Of a DNA stretch of 64,000 nt, positions 18,947 to 29,732 are shown piece by piece. Position 1 is the stretch's first letter. Each line of letters begins with the position of its first letter. Origin of the DNA: DATFNI01 sp963787205 (GTDB lineage Bacteria > Bacteroidota > Rhodothermia > Balneolales > DATFMH01); the NCBI GenBank assembly GCA_963787205.1, contig CAWBCD010000010.1:154690-218689 (forward strand). Reading direction: 5' to 3'. Under the pieces are notes generated by a model that ran no database searches, was not told the origin of the DNA, and saw nothing but the letters and a program-made list of their open reading frames with translations. The position numbers were made by a program, and so were the translations under genes.

Positions 18947-19807
18947 AATTAGTCCTCAGCAGTTTGTGATTTTATGAATGAGGTTCGTACCTGTGCGATA
19001 CCTATCCTTGATCAATCACCGGGAGTTGATTACACACAATCCTCGTGATTTCATTGATATGCTTGCAATTACCGGATTATCAAGCACCTTTTACCCGCGA
19101 AATAACGATAACTTTCCTGACACACAACGCGTCCAAAATTTGTTATCGTTAACATTTTTATGTTACTAATTGCTGTTTATAATGTCAATACTATTGCGTA
19201 ATTACGTGTGAGATTCTTTTCTGCTACTGATATTTTTCCAAAAAACGGAATTTTATAATACTCATTTATTTATAAATGATAACAATTTATGATAAATACA
19301 ATTTTTAGTAAAAAAATAAAAGACGCAACGCAATGCGACTTTTGTTAAATGTTCAGATTATTTCAAATAAAATAAAATCCAACCCCAATTTAGATACATT
19401 GAATCTGATGATGCAGGGTGAAGAACGAAGCAGTCAACTTATCTAAGAAAACTCTTTTTATCTTTCATATACATTCCGTCATTAACCGGCAAATTATAAA
19501 ATCCTCCTTTACCCAATATACAGAGGAACTATCCCCTTAAACATTTATGGCCGATATTTCCCGGTTGCCTGCCGGTTTCGATATGTTATATCATAAAAAA
19601 TTTAGAATCATCTCTCTGGTCTATGGCCGCATACCGTTAAGAAATGGACTATTAAATGCGTTTATCATTAACAATAAGTCATTGTCTTTATTTAAAATAA
19701 AACTCTACAATTACTATCCTGTTATCGTAAATAATTAAGATTGTTATTTATACATAGATAATATTTACTTTCTGTGTTTCATCTATAACCTCATAGTTGC
19801 CCGGAAA
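18947..19807. other. AT-rich divergent regulatory region between susC and the FG-GAP lipoprotein gene
   Basis: These 861 bases contain no credible gene. The susC-proximal part holds a GAGG ribosome binding site before the ATG and the motif block described separately at 19102-19153. Further right the DNA is very AT-rich, and GTTATCG recurs once more at 19721-19727, about 80 bases before the FG-GAP gene. Promoters for both directions must lie here, but I could not fix their positions. Confidence 0.6.
19102..19153 (-). promoter_or_regulatory. Putative LacI-type operators upstream of the broken susC
   Basis: ATAACGATAAC at 19102-19112 and GTTATCGTTAAC at 19142-19153 lie about 160-210 bases upstream of the susC start. 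The second is a near-perfect palindrome centred on CG, the form recognised by LacI-family repressors. The same elements, in the same order and context, occur upstream of the other susC (34785-34831). Operator function is inferred. Confidence 0.5.
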
Positions 19808-22800
19808 ATGACAGATCGACGGTGGGTTCTGCAAATGCTCTCTTTAATGGTGATTTTTTTTACAATCGGTAGTTGCAATCATCGTAAAAAACCGACAAAA
19901 GAGAAAACGCTTTTCAAGTTATTATCTCCATCGCAAACACATGTGACTTTTAATAACAAGCTAACACAAGGACTTAATACAAATGTATTAATGTATGAGT
20001 CGTTTTATAATGGCGGCGGCGTCGCAGTGGGTGATGTCAACGGAGATGGGCGTCCGGATTTATATTTTTCCGGAAACATGACAAGCAATCATCTGTACCT
20101 GAATGAAGGCCAGATGCATTTCAAGGATATCACCCAAGAAGCCGGGGTGGCCGGCCGGCCGGGCCCATGGAAAACAGGGGTAACGATGGTGGATATCAAT
20201 GGAGACGGGAAATTGGATATTTACGTGTGCTATTCAGGAAATTCAGCGAATCCAAACGATAGAAGGAATCAATTATTTATCAATCTTGGCAACGATAAAA
20301 ACGGTGTGCCCCATTTTAAAAACGAGGCTAAAAAATATGGTCTGGACAATGCCGGGTTCAGTACCCAGGCCTATTTTTTCGATTATGATCATGACGGAGA
20401 TCTCGATTTGCTGCTGGTGAATTATAATCCGCAGCAACCTCAAAACATGAGCGCCATGGAGGTCCAAAATACACTAAAGAAAAATGCGCCCTATTTTAGT
20501 ACGCGCCTCTTGCAAAATGACAACGGGCACTTTGTGGATGTTACGAAACAAGCCGGGCTCAATACCTCCTCTTTATCCTACGGTCTGGGGGCCGGAATAG
20601 CAGATTTCAATAACGACGGCTGGCCCGATATCTATATTACTAACGATTACTTTGTTCCCGATTTCCTGTATATCAATAATAAAAACGGGACTTTCACGAA
20701 CGAGTTAACGTCACAAATCCGTCATACTTCCTTGTCTTCCATGGGAATCGATGCATCCGACATCAATAATGATGGCTATACGGATATTTTCTCACTGGAT
20801 ATGCTTCCTGAGAGCAATTACCGGCAAAAAGTCCTGCTGCCCCAGAGCAACCGGAATACCTACGAGTTTACAAAAAAAGTGGGCTTTTACTATCAGTACG
20901 AGCGAAATATGCTTCAATTGAACAATGGGGATAATACGTTTAGTGAAATCGGTCAGTTGTCGGGTATTTCCAATACCGACTGGAGCTGGGCACCATTGTT
21001 CGCAGATTTCAATAATAATGGATGGAAAGATTTATTTATCTCGAATGGTTATCTGCATGATTATACCAATATGGATTTTCTCCAGTTCATGCGGAATTAT
21101 CTCACCCAAAAGAGGAGAACCGGCGGGGTCTACCGGAAGGATTTACTGTACGTAGCTAAACAAATGCCAACCACACATCTGGTCAATTATATTTACCGGA
21201 ATAATGGAAACCTGACCTTCACAAACATGGATAAAAAGTGGGGCATGACCAAAGCCACGAACAGCAACGGTGCCGTTTATGCCGATCTTGATAATGACGG
21301 GGATCTGGATTTGATCATGAACAATATCGACGGCCCCGCTTCTATCTATGAGAATGAAGCGAATACTCTATTGAAAAACCACTACCTGGAAGTCAGGCTA
21401 AAGGGCTCGGGTAAAAATACCGAAGGCATCGGCTCGAAAGTGACAATTTTTACGCATGAAAAGCAGCAAGATCTGGAAGAAATGCCTACGCGTGGTTTTC
21501 AGTCGAGCGTCTCCCCGGTTTTACATTTCGGACTGGCGCAGGACTCGACGATAGATTCTTTACGCATAATCTGGCCAACCGGTAAAGAACAAAAACTCTA
21601 TCATGTAAGCGCCAACCAAATTCTTACTCTTAACGAGGTTAATGCTAAAAACACATTTAATTATTCTAAAAAAGAGAATACAATCTTTGAAAAGGTTAAA
21701 TCACCGATCTCTTTCCAACACAAAGAACCCGATTTCAATGATTTTGAGCGACAACCATTAATGGTAAATCCGATGTCGTTTTTTGGTCCCCCGATGGCTG
21801 AGAGCAAACCCCTGAAAAACGGCGATCAATATATCTACATTGGCGGAGGCAATGGTCAGCCCGGGAAACTGTTCATCAGGCAAAAAAATGGCCGCATCAT
21901 CTCTAAAAACGAACCGGCCTTTACAGCAAACGCGGCCAGCAATGATGCATCAGCCACTTTTTTTGATGCCAACGGCGACGGATATCCTGATTTGTACGTC
22001 TGCAGCGGAGGTTATGATAAATATGCAGCAAATTCGCAGCAGCTTGAGGACCGGCTATATCTGAATGACGGAAAGGGAAATTTTACTCTGGATAAGAACG
22101 CTTTGCCGCAAATGTACACGAGCACAAGTTGTGTACGTGCAGCCGACATAAATGGAGACGGTCACCCCGATCTGTTCGTAGGCGGCCGTGTCATCCCCGG
22201 CGAGTATCCCAAAACGCCTGAAAGCTATATTTTGATCAATAACGGACATGGGGTTTTTAAAGATGAAACCGAACAAGTAGCACCCGGACTTCGAAACATC
22301 GGTATGGTCACGGATGCAAAATGGGTGGATCTAAATGGCGATCATAAAAAGGATTTGATTGTCGTGGGTGAATGGATGCCTGTTTCCGTATTTATCAATG
22401 AAAACGGGAAACTGGTGAATGAGACCAAGAAATATTTTAAGAAGGATTACCGGGGCTGGTGGAATAAAATCCTGGTCGGTGATTTTAATAACGATGGAAA
22501 ACCGGATATCGTAGTGGGTAACCTGGGATTAAATTCACAGGTCAAAGCGAGTGATAGTGAACCGGCCCGGCTTTATTACAGTGATTTTGACAACAATGGT
22601 ATCGTCGATCCGATCCTGTGTTTTTATATCCAGGGGAAAAGCTATCCCTATGTTACTCGCGATCGTCTGATCAGACAAATACCCTCGATGCAAGACAAGT
22701 TCCCGACGTATAAAAGTTATGCCAATGCTACAATCAACGATCTTTTTTCTTCTCAGGAGTTAAATCAAGCCAAGATTCTCAAAGCCAACGACTTAAAAAC

Positions 22801-23161
22801 GACCTACTTCGAGTCGTATACAGATGCCAATCATCAATTACATTATAAAGTGGGATCACTACCGATTCAGGCGCAAACATCACCTGTTTTCGCTATGACG
22901 AGTATCGATTACAATCACGACGGTAATAAAGACCTCCTGCTTTTCGGAAACATATCCCATACGCGCGTTCGCTTTGGCAACTATGACAGTAATTATGGTA
23001 TCCTGCTTGAATCGAATGGAAAAGGATCGTTCAAATATATCCCGCAATGGAAATCGGGCTTTAAAGTTACGGGAGATGTCAGAAGTGTCCTGAATCTCGG
23101 GAATACGTTGTTGTTGGGGATTGACCAGAGGAAAGTGGAAGCTTACCGGCTTGAAAAGTGA
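19808..23161 (+). CDS. FG-GAP/VCBS repeat lipoprotein with ASPIC/UnbV domain
   Basis: The 1117-residue protein has a lipoprotein signal (TIGSC, Cys 23). It carries two sets of beta-propeller blades with Ca-binding-type loops such as DVNGDGRPDLY, DINGDGKLDIY, DYDHDGDLDL and DFNNDGWPDIY. An ASPIC/UnbV module sits between them at about 525-605 ('NHYLEVRLKGSGKNTEG', 'LRIIWPTGKEQ'). It is probably a surface lipoprotein. It is transcribed away from the broken susC and may share its regulatory region. Together with the 12156-13943 gene, it puts an ASPIC/UnbV protein on both sides of this SusC/SusD pair. Ligand and function are unknown. Confidence 0.9.
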   Translation: MTDRRWVLQMLSLMVIFFTIGSCNHRKKPTKEKTLFKLLSPSQTHVTFNNKLTQGLNTNVLMYESFYNGGGVAVGDVNGDGRPDLYFSGNMTSNHLYLNEGQMHFKDITQEAGVAGRPGPWKTGVTMVDINGDGKLDIYVCYSGNSANPNDRRNQLFINLGNDKNGVPHFKNEAKKYGLDNAGFSTQAYFFDYDHDGDLDLLLVNYNPQQPQNMSAMEVQNTLKKNAPYFSTRLLQNDNGHFVDVTKQAGLNTSSLSYGLGAGIADFNNDGWPDIYITNDYFVPDFLYINNKNGTFTNELTSQIRHTSLSSMGIDASDINNDGYTDIFSLDMLPESNYRQKVLLPQSNRNTYEFTKKVGFYYQYERNMLQLNNGDNTFSEIGQLSGISNTDWSWAPLFADFNNNGWKDLFISNGYLHDYTNMDFLQFMRNYLTQKRRTGGVYRKDLLYVAKQMPTTHLVNYIYRNNGNLTFTNMDKKWGMTKATNSNGAVYADLDNDGDLDLIMNNIDGPASIYENEANTLLKNHYLEVRLKGSGKNTEGIGSKVTIFTHEKQQDLEEMPTRGFQSSVSPVLHFGLAQDSTIDSLRIIWPTGKEQKLYHVSANQILTLNEVNAKNTFNYSKKENTIFEKVKSPISFQHKEPDFNDFERQPLMVNPMSFFGPPMAESKPLKNGDQYIYIGGGNGQPGKLFIRQKNGRIISKNEPAFTANAASNDASATFFDANGDGYPDLYVCSGGYDKYAANSQQLEDRLYLNDGKGNFTLDKNALPQMYTSTSCVRAADINGDGHPDLFVGGRVIPGEYPKTPESYILINNGHGVFKDETEQVAPGLRNIGMVTDAKWVDLNGDHKKDLIVVGEWMPVSVFINENGKLVNETKKYFKKDYRGWWNKILVGDFNNDGKPDIVVGNLGLNSQVKASDSEPARLYYSDFDNNGIVDPILCFYIQGKSYPYVTRDRLIRQIPSMQDKFPTYKSYANATINDLFSSQELNQAKILKANDLKTTYFESYTDANHQLHYKVGSLPIQAQTSPVFAMTSIDYNHDGNKDLLLFGNISHTRVRFGNYDSNYGILLESNGKGSFKYIPQWKSGFKVTGDVRSVLNLGNTLLLGIDQRKVEAYRLEK

Positions 23162-23180
23162 TGAAAGGAAGGTAGGTTAG

Positions 23181-23240
23181 CCCCCGGATTAATCCGGGGG
23201 TTAACGGATTCTTAGATTCCCTAAGCCGTTTCAACGGTTT
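23181..23240. repeat. Intergenic palindromic repeat (CCCCCGGATTAATCCGGGGG plus CCGTT/AACGG stem)
   Basis: A perfect 20-base palindrome at 23181-23200 is followed by a second small stem, AACCG/CGGTT type, within GCCGTTTCAACGGT at 23225-23238. This composition (C-rich/G-rich stem, then 'AAGCCGTTTCAACGG') matches a class of dispersed intergenic repeats that I remember from Bacteroidota genomes. It lies between convergent genes and could also act as a transcription terminator for either. Confidence 0.55.
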
Positions 23241-23332
23241 ATTCGAACCCTGGGGACAAGCCTCAATGCGCTATACGTTGAAAATGGCCGAATTTTGTGT
23301 CGAACTCACGTTATTTTACCTATCTGCCCCTT

Positions 23333-26300
23333 CTAAAAACCCATCCTGACATTGTTATTCTTAACAACATAAGGTCTGTACGATACTATCGAAACATGTT
23401 GTACAGATGGGATTTGATTACTGGTTGATGGCTGAACTACCTGCCGATCCCTTGGTCTTCTTGATGGCATGTGATTATCAGCCGATGGTCGAACTACCAG
23501 CACAAGCGTGTTTTCCCCGCTGTGTAACCAGGGTTTGGGCAAATAGAATTTCCTCTGCGGACCCTTTGAAAAATATCGTCCTTCCAAATGTCCGTTGATC
23601 CAAATCTGAGCATCCCCTGTAGCTTTGATCTTTGCTGCCAGTGGGATGGTCCAGCTATCATTAGAAGGCAGGTTAAACGTCATCCGGTACCAGGTAATGT
23701 CATTATTGGCCTTATAGTGATCTATCGACACAGATTTCTCAAATGTATTGCTGTTTGTGCGATACTGATCCCATCCTTCTGAATGGCCATACAGACCTTT
23801 ATTGACCGTCAGATCCATTTTTAAGGACGGATTATCAAACCTGACGACGGCTGGTCTGTAGATTCCCCCCAGTCCTTTGCCATTATTGACATAAACGGCT
23901 ATGGTGTTGATACCGGCATGAACCCTGTTCTCGAGAGACACATTGAATGAGGTATATCGACCTTCCTTGTAAGTAACTTTTTGACCGTTAATAAAGACCG
24001 TGGCTTTCCCATACACAGCCTGTAAATCCAGGACTGGATGAGAATTTTTTTCGATCTCTTTTTGGGTCAGCGTGAAATAGCCACGATACCAGGTGGACGT
24101 TTGATTTGCCAGTCCTCTCCGGTATAATCCCTGCCAGTCACCGGCTCTCATGTCCGGCCAGTGGCGGTCATCAAACCATGCCTGGGCTTTCTTGGGTGAA
24201 GCAGTAAGCGGACCTACATTATGGGGTGAATATTTCCAGTCATTGATAATGATTGGTTTTTGAGCATCAATCAGATGAACGGAAACAAGTCCCTTGAGCT
24301 GCAAATCAATGGCATCACCATCAATTCTTCCCTCATTTTCATAGACAATTTTTATGTGATGATCTTGATGCCCCTGCGGCAACTTGGCAACGTCTATAAC
24401 ATTCCGGAAAGAACTCCCCGATAATCCCTTAATAAACTTGCCGTCGATATAAACACCGTGCCAGTCGATGTTGTAAAAATCGAAGGCAAGCTCTCCCGTA
24501 CCCGGATAACTGATATCTCCGTGATAGACGTAATAACCATTATCATATAATCCGTTGACACCTAGACTCGCAAAACTGCCATCCGGCATTTTCTCGATTG
24601 ATTTACCCTGAACGTCTGATTGCTCAGGATCTTCGGCTATCTTGGCCTTCGTTATATCGATATTATGGAACGGAGAAGGAGGTGTTAAAAACCTGAATGT
24701 ATTGATATACAAACTCCCCTTTCTTTCTCTTTCTATCCTCTCACTATGGCCATTTACCTGCACACGTTTTAACGGCTGAGCGCTCACAACGGCCATATTA
24801 TCAGAACCGGGATGAGTCTGTACATTCAGGTTCAGGCTACCTCTTCCGGATCCTTCCTTGCTCATATTGTAGGAATCGGAAACAATGGAAACCTGTTGTC
24901 CGCCTGTATTAAAAGTGCGGGAACGGGCAGCCCGACTCCATGAAGTCAATCCTACCAAAGCGTTGCCGGCACTCACCCACTGGTCACCATCAATAACCCG
25001 GTCATTTATAAGATGACCATTCACCTTCATTGAGACAGGATCACCTTTCTGACCGTACGCCAATATAAAGGGGCTCTTATTTATTTTAGTGAATTGTGAT
25101 AATTGTACATTGGCGTCTTCGACAGTTGCACCCGACTGAGTGTCTTTGAGAACATAGAATTTGGAAGACCTGGGAGATAGATTAACATTGAGGTGTCACG
25201 TTTCCTGCGGAGCCGCCCTCATCAACTGTAATCATTGCTCTTTGGAGCGTATCAGCCACATTGCGAACATAAAGTATCTGTTCACTTGAATTGCCTCGCA
25301 GAATGGTATTAATATCCGGTTTATTTACGGTAACCGTATTGGTCATTTCAGGCAATTTCGTATACCGGGGACCCGTGACATTCAAAAAATCCCCAATCAA
25401 TTTTACTGCCCGGTATTTTTTCCACAGGCCGCCGGGTTCGCTTATCGGTGCGGTATAATCGTAGGAAGTCGTTCGTCCAAGAGAACCGCTATAACCATAA
25501 TTGGTACCTCCGTAAAACATGTAGTAGTTAAAGCCATCAAAACCGTGCGAAATCACATATTTTGTTAAGGCATTAACCTGAGCGGCTCCATATAATTTTG
25601 GATATCGTACTGCTTTACCCCTGTTACTGGAGAACCAGCCACCCTGAAGTTCGGTTATCATTGGAGGGACATCGGGTTCGGTGCGTCTTATCAATTTGAC
25701 GGATTCACCTAAGCGAGAGAAATGCCATTTGGGATAAAAATTATCCGCATCCATGATTTGCGACATGACCTTGTCGGTGTTGTCTCTCGATACGGATGTC
25801 CAGCAGGTTATCAGCGGGATTGTAATCCCATTCTTTTTAGCCGAATGATAGAGGTCTTTGATGTAATTGGTTCGCAATGAATCCGGCAGACCGGAGAAAT
25901 CATACTCGTTTTCCAACTGCATAAGAATGATATTACCGCCATTGGTTATCTGATGTTTTCGAATGATTGGTAATACCTCATCATACCAGTAATTAGACCA
26001 CTTTTCATCCAGCGGCGTATCCGTTCGAAAACCAATTTCCTTATATGCCAGCCAATGTGGCCAGCCTCCGACATCCCACTCAGCATTAATAAAGGGTCCG
26101 GGCCTGATAATCACCCAGAGATGATGATTGGCGCAATCTTTAATGAATTGCTCAAGATTAGAAAAATCCGCCTTGTTTGGTTCTTTTTCCTGGAAATTCC
26201 ACGGTATATATGTCTCAACCGTATTGAAACCGGCGGCTTTTATCTTTTGTAACCGATCATTCCAAAGCTCCGGCGTTAACCGGAAATAGTGAAACCCGGC

Positions 26301-26471
26301 ACTAAAAATGTAAACGGGTTTATTATTTATGAAGAAACCATGACTATCGTACCGGATTATATTCGGATGCGAAAAGTGAACAGTCCGCAGACTGTCACTG
26401 CCATAACTTGTGCTGCTTATAAATAAGACAGAACATAAGGTTACTGTTAAAGCAAAAATTATCTTCTTCAT
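23333..26471 (-). pseudogene. GH35 beta-galactosidase interrupted by one frameshift
   Basis: The first frame (start 26471) has a signal peptide (MKKIIFALTVTLCSVLFISS) and a complete GH35 TIM barrel. The acid/base is E189 in LMQLENEYD and the nucleophile E274 in MITELQGGWF; also present are AGFNTVETYIPWN, VIIRPGPFINAEWDVGG and YYMFYGGTNYG. After 'GSAGNVTP' the frame shifts near 25184-25192. The continuation NVNLSPRSSKFYVLKDTQSG is in another frame and runs through the beta-sandwich domains to a stop at 23333. One extra base, or two missing, explains it. The full product would be about 1045 residues. As given, a 428-residue catalytic barrel would still be made, with a few wrong residues at the end. 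The start at 26471 fits the signal peptide better than the upstream codon at 26555. Confidence 0.85.
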
Positions 26472-26561
26472 AATAAGACCATGCCAAATCTGATTTTTAA
26501 AATATTGATTGCCATTGCCCGATAATGCCGTTCTTGGCGTCATCTTGTTCCACACAACAGA

Positions 26562-29516
26562 TCAGATTGAAGAGGTGTTCGGGGCAGATGCTTTTTCCGC
26601 AACCAGTTGTACTGATGCCTTCTCCAGTCCACTCGATTGGGCAGTAACCTGGAGTTTTCCTGCTTTCGGACTCGCCTTTGCCAGTACCATACAGTATCCC
26701 ATGAAGGCGCTTCTGTAATCAGCCTGATTGGGTTCGTGACTGCTTGGATCGCCGTTGCCAACCCCGGCATTGGAGCCGACGCCGGAAATATCAAAGGAGA
26801 TCTTGTTGCTTGCCGTTGGTACCACACGTCCGTGCGAATCCACTACGGCTACGGTAACAGCAACGGTATCCTCACCATCAGCAACCAACCGCGTGCGATC
26901 CGGCATCAGCTTGATAGCGGCCGGGGCACCGGTTGTCTCTACAATTTTGTGAGCGACTTCACGGCCATTGATGTAACCTCTGGCCTCAAGACGACCCGGA
27001 TGATAGGTCACTTTGTCCCATTGCAGATGGCGAAACTCGGGCATAGATTTTTTACCAAGGCTGCGGCCGTTCAGGAATAATTCCACCTCGTCACAGTTGC
27101 TGAAGCACCAGACCGGGACATTCTGTCCCTCCTTGCCATGCCAGTTCCAATGCGGGAAAATATGCACCATGGGCTCGCTCCTCATCCACCAGGCTTTCCA
27201 GTAGTAGGCCGCGTCTTTCGGGAAGCCGCACATGTCCAGGAAACCGAAATTGGAATTAATTTCCGGCCAGCCGAATGGTGTTGTCTCGCCACGGTAATCG
27301 AAGCCGGTCCAGTAAAATCCACCGGCAACAAACTTGCGTGATCCGAGCGGCTGCCACGATCCGTCCGGAGCCATGTAGCTGCTCTTGTGGGCAGTCGTTT
27401 TGTCGGTATGGTAGACGCCGCGGCACTCAGTGTTGCTTCCAATTTCACTGCCGAAAAGCATTTTGTCGGGGAATTCCCTGTGCAGGATGTCGAAATCCTT
27501 ATAGTTGTAATTCACGCCCAACAAGTCTTCCGCATCGGCGACGCCGCCCTTCCAGGCCTGGTGTTCGGCCCCGCTGTTGTTCGCACACGTCACAGGCCGC
27601 GTGTTGTCGTGCTTATGAACCGCTTTCATGAGCGCGGTCATCATCTCTTTGGCGAAAGGCGTGTTTTGAATGGAGAACTCCTCGTTCCACATGGACCACA
27701 TTATAACGCTTGGATGGTTGCGGTCGCGCAGCACCATGGATTCCATATGCCAGGTGTTGTCGTAGGGCTGCCCCTTCCATGATTTCACGGCAATGGATGA
27801 CCCCGGGTGGCGGTTTTCGTCCATTACCAGCATACCCAGTTCGTCGCAGGCCTCATACATGGACGGTGTCATCGGATTGTGCGAGCAGCGTATGGCGTTG
27901 CAGCCAAATTCCTTCAACCGTTTCATGCGGTAATACAAGAGACTGTCCGGAATCCCAATGCCAACGCCAACGAAATCCTGGTGGTTGCAGACACCGTTGA
28001 GTTTCACAGACTTCTCATTCAGAAAGAAGCCCTCGTTGGGATCAAAACGCAGCGTGCGGATGCCGAACTTCTGCGAGTGGCGATCAACAACCTTGCCATC
28101 CCGCGAAAGTTCCGTCACCACAGTGTATCGATTACGTTCATCGAGTGACCATAGCCGTACAGAAGACAGATTGATCTCCTGTTTCAACTTCGTGCCACTG
28201 TGCAAATGACTTGGCTGATCCATATCGGGCGAGGAGAGAATCTTTTTGCGGGCATCGCCCGGAATGGGACTTGGCGTCACCTTAAGATTGCTGGTTGCCT
28301 TCCCGACTTCCTTCCCGTCCGGATCGAGTATGGTGGAAACCACCGAGCAGTTTTGGGAGTTCTGCATCCGGTTGGCCACCATAGTCTCAATATGAAGTTT
28401 GGCAGAAGCCGCACCGGTCACATTCGCTACATCGCTGGTAACATAGACGCCCCATGGAGCGACGTGAGTTGGATCGGCAACGTTAAGCCAGACGTGCCGG
28501 TAAATTCCGCCGCCCTCATACCACCAGCCTTCAAAATCCGTCGGGTCTACGTATACGGCCAGCAGGTTTTCCGCTCCAAACCGAACCGCATCGGAAAGAT
28601 CCACGTGAAAGGATGTGTAACCTCCCGGATGCTGACTGATCAGTTTGCCGTTGACATAAATACGTGCATTGCGAAACACGCCCTCGAAGTAAAGCCATAT
28701 GCTTTTGCCCTTATCCGATGCGTCCACCGTAAATTTTCTTCGATACCAGGCAGGATAAACGGGGAGAGAACCATGACCGGTGTTAGCTTTTTGACTGTAT
28801 TCCCCCTCGACGATGTAATCGTGCGGCAACTGAACCAAACGCCATGAACTGTCATCTACATCCTGCGAGAAATATTGGTTTGATTTGGGCACCGACACCC
28901 GTCCCAGCGACACATCTCCATAAATACCGCCCGGCCCGGCGGTATTTTGTACGCGCACAACCAGAATATTGGGACCGCCGGCTTTCCAGGCTGAGTCGAG
29001 ATTCACCTTGAAAGGTGAAGACCAGCCGTGATGGGAATGCAATAATTTGCCATTCAGGTAAACTTTAGCGTTGTCGTCTACCTGTGTGAAGGCCACGGTC
29101 CGGCCCGAAGTATTCATTGCCGGCAACTCGGTGCGAAACCATCCGTATCCGATGTAATTCATCTGACCTTTGCCTGAATTCACCGTGCCGGGGTTGGTGG
29201 TTTTCCAACCCTGACCGGAAGTATCCAAATCGGGCCGTGACATCATATTCGCCTGATTCGGTTTTCCCTTAGTCCACACCCATTTGCTCAGGGATCTTGC
29301 GTCTTTGAGTTTGGCTGGCGGCATCGGTTTGAAACGCCAGTTGAAGTCCAATAACTCGCGGCGGCGTGGAGCCAGTACATTACTCGCTGCTGGGTACATC
29401 CCCAATGCCGAGCGTTCATCTCCGGGGACAGCATGTACCAATTGATGCAGGTACAATGGCATGGTCGCAAAGGCGGCCGTGCCTAATCCTAATTTGAGAA
29501 ATTCAATTCGTTTCAT
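26562..29516 (-). CDS. Glycoside hydrolase family 2 beta-galactosidase with DUF4982/C5-type C-terminal domains
   Basis: The 984-residue protein has an N-terminal secretion signal with a weak Tat look (KRIEFLKLG). An extra jelly-roll module lies at about 60-210 (VDDNAKVYLNGKLLHSHHGW), followed by the canonical GH2 sugar-binding domain (215-345), an Ig-like domain and a TIM barrel (about 495-740). The acid/base is E612 in SMWNEEF and the nucleophile E691 in LFGSEIGS. C-terminal domains of DUF4982 and GH2-C5 type follow ('VELFLNGRSLGKK', 'PDRTRLVADGEDTVAVTVAVVD'). It probably removes beta-galactosyl or related residues in the periplasm. It lies between susD and the GH35 gene. It is much richer in G+C than its neighbours: one 60-base line near 27541 has about 70% G+C by hand count, against about 45% at 25861. 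That suggests separate ancestry. Confidence 0.9.
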   Translation of the reverse strand: MKRIEFLKLGLGTAAFATMPLYLHQLVHAVPGDERSALGMYPAASNVLAPRRRELLDFNWRFKPMPPAKLKDARSLSKWVWTKGKPNQANMMSRPDLDTSGQGWKTTNPGTVNSGKGQMNYIGYGWFRTELPAMNTSGRTVAFTQVDDNAKVYLNGKLLHSHHGWSSPFKVNLDSAWKAGGPNILVVRVQNTAGPGGIYGDVSLGRVSVPKSNQYFSQDVDDSSWRLVQLPHDYIVEGEYSQKANTGHGSLPVYPAWYRRKFTVDASDKGKSIWLYFEGVFRNARIYVNGKLISQHPGGYTSFHVDLSDAVRFGAENLLAVYVDPTDFEGWWYEGGGIYRHVWLNVADPTHVAPWGVYVTSDVANVTGAASAKLHIETMVANRMQNSQNCSVVSTILDPDGKEVGKATSNLKVTPSPIPGDARKKILSSPDMDQPSHLHSGTKLKQEINLSSVRLWSLDERNRYTVVTELSRDGKVVDRHSQKFGIRTLRFDPNEGFFLNEKSVKLNGVCNHQDFVGVGIGIPDSLLYYRMKRLKEFGCNAIRCSHNPMTPSMYEACDELGMLVMDENRHPGSSIAVKSWKGQPYDNTWHMESMVLRDRNHPSVIMWSMWNEEFSIQNTPFAKEMMTALMKAVHKHDNTRPVTCANNSGAEHQAWKGGVADAEDLLGVNYNYKDFDILHREFPDKMLFGSEIGSNTECRGVYHTDKTTAHKSSYMAPDGSWQPLGSRKFVAGGFYWTGFDYRGETTPFGWPEINSNFGFLDMCGFPKDAAYYWKAWWMRSEPMVHIFPHWNWHGKEGQNVPVWCFSNCDEVELFLNGRSLGKKSMPEFRHLQWDKVTYHPGRLEARGYINGREVAHKIVETTGAPAAIKLMPDRTRLVADGEDTVAVTVAVVDSHGRVVPTASNKISFDISGVGSNAGVGNGDPSSHEPNQADYRSAFMGYCMVLAKASPKAGKLQVTAQSSGLEKASVQLVAEKASAPNTSSI

Positions 29517-29654
29517 TTGTCTGGTTTACAAAGAACATGAAGAGTATGGGGTTTTGCTTCCAGCATCATTCATTGCCTGGCCAGGCAAATTATTGACTAC
29601 CAAAAGCAGCGTCTGCAAATCGTCCCGAGGTCTCGGGACCAAAGAATCGCTCAC

Positions 29655-29692
29655 AAAAATCGGAGCCCCAATCTTATGACAAATTGGGGCTC
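29655..29692 (-). terminator. Terminator hairpin after the second susD
   Basis: GAGCCCCAAT pairs with ATTGGGGCTC around a 10-base loop. On the minus strand it is followed by C, G and ATTTTT. It sits 41 bases after the SusD stop and before the GH2 gene, so it may partly end transcription there and lower expression of the two enzymes relative to susC/susD. The other 215 bases between these genes show no feature to me. Confidence 0.75.
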
Positions 29693-29732
29693 TTTAACTT
29701 TAATCGTACACTAATTGGATGAAGTCATAACA

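Noticed and set aside
28200..28847. Long plus-strand frame (215 codons) inside the GC-rich GH2 gene
   Set aside because: It lies fully opposite a clearly conserved enzyme, has no ribosome binding site and its sequence has no family-like pattern. GC-rich DNA produces such antisense frames by chance.
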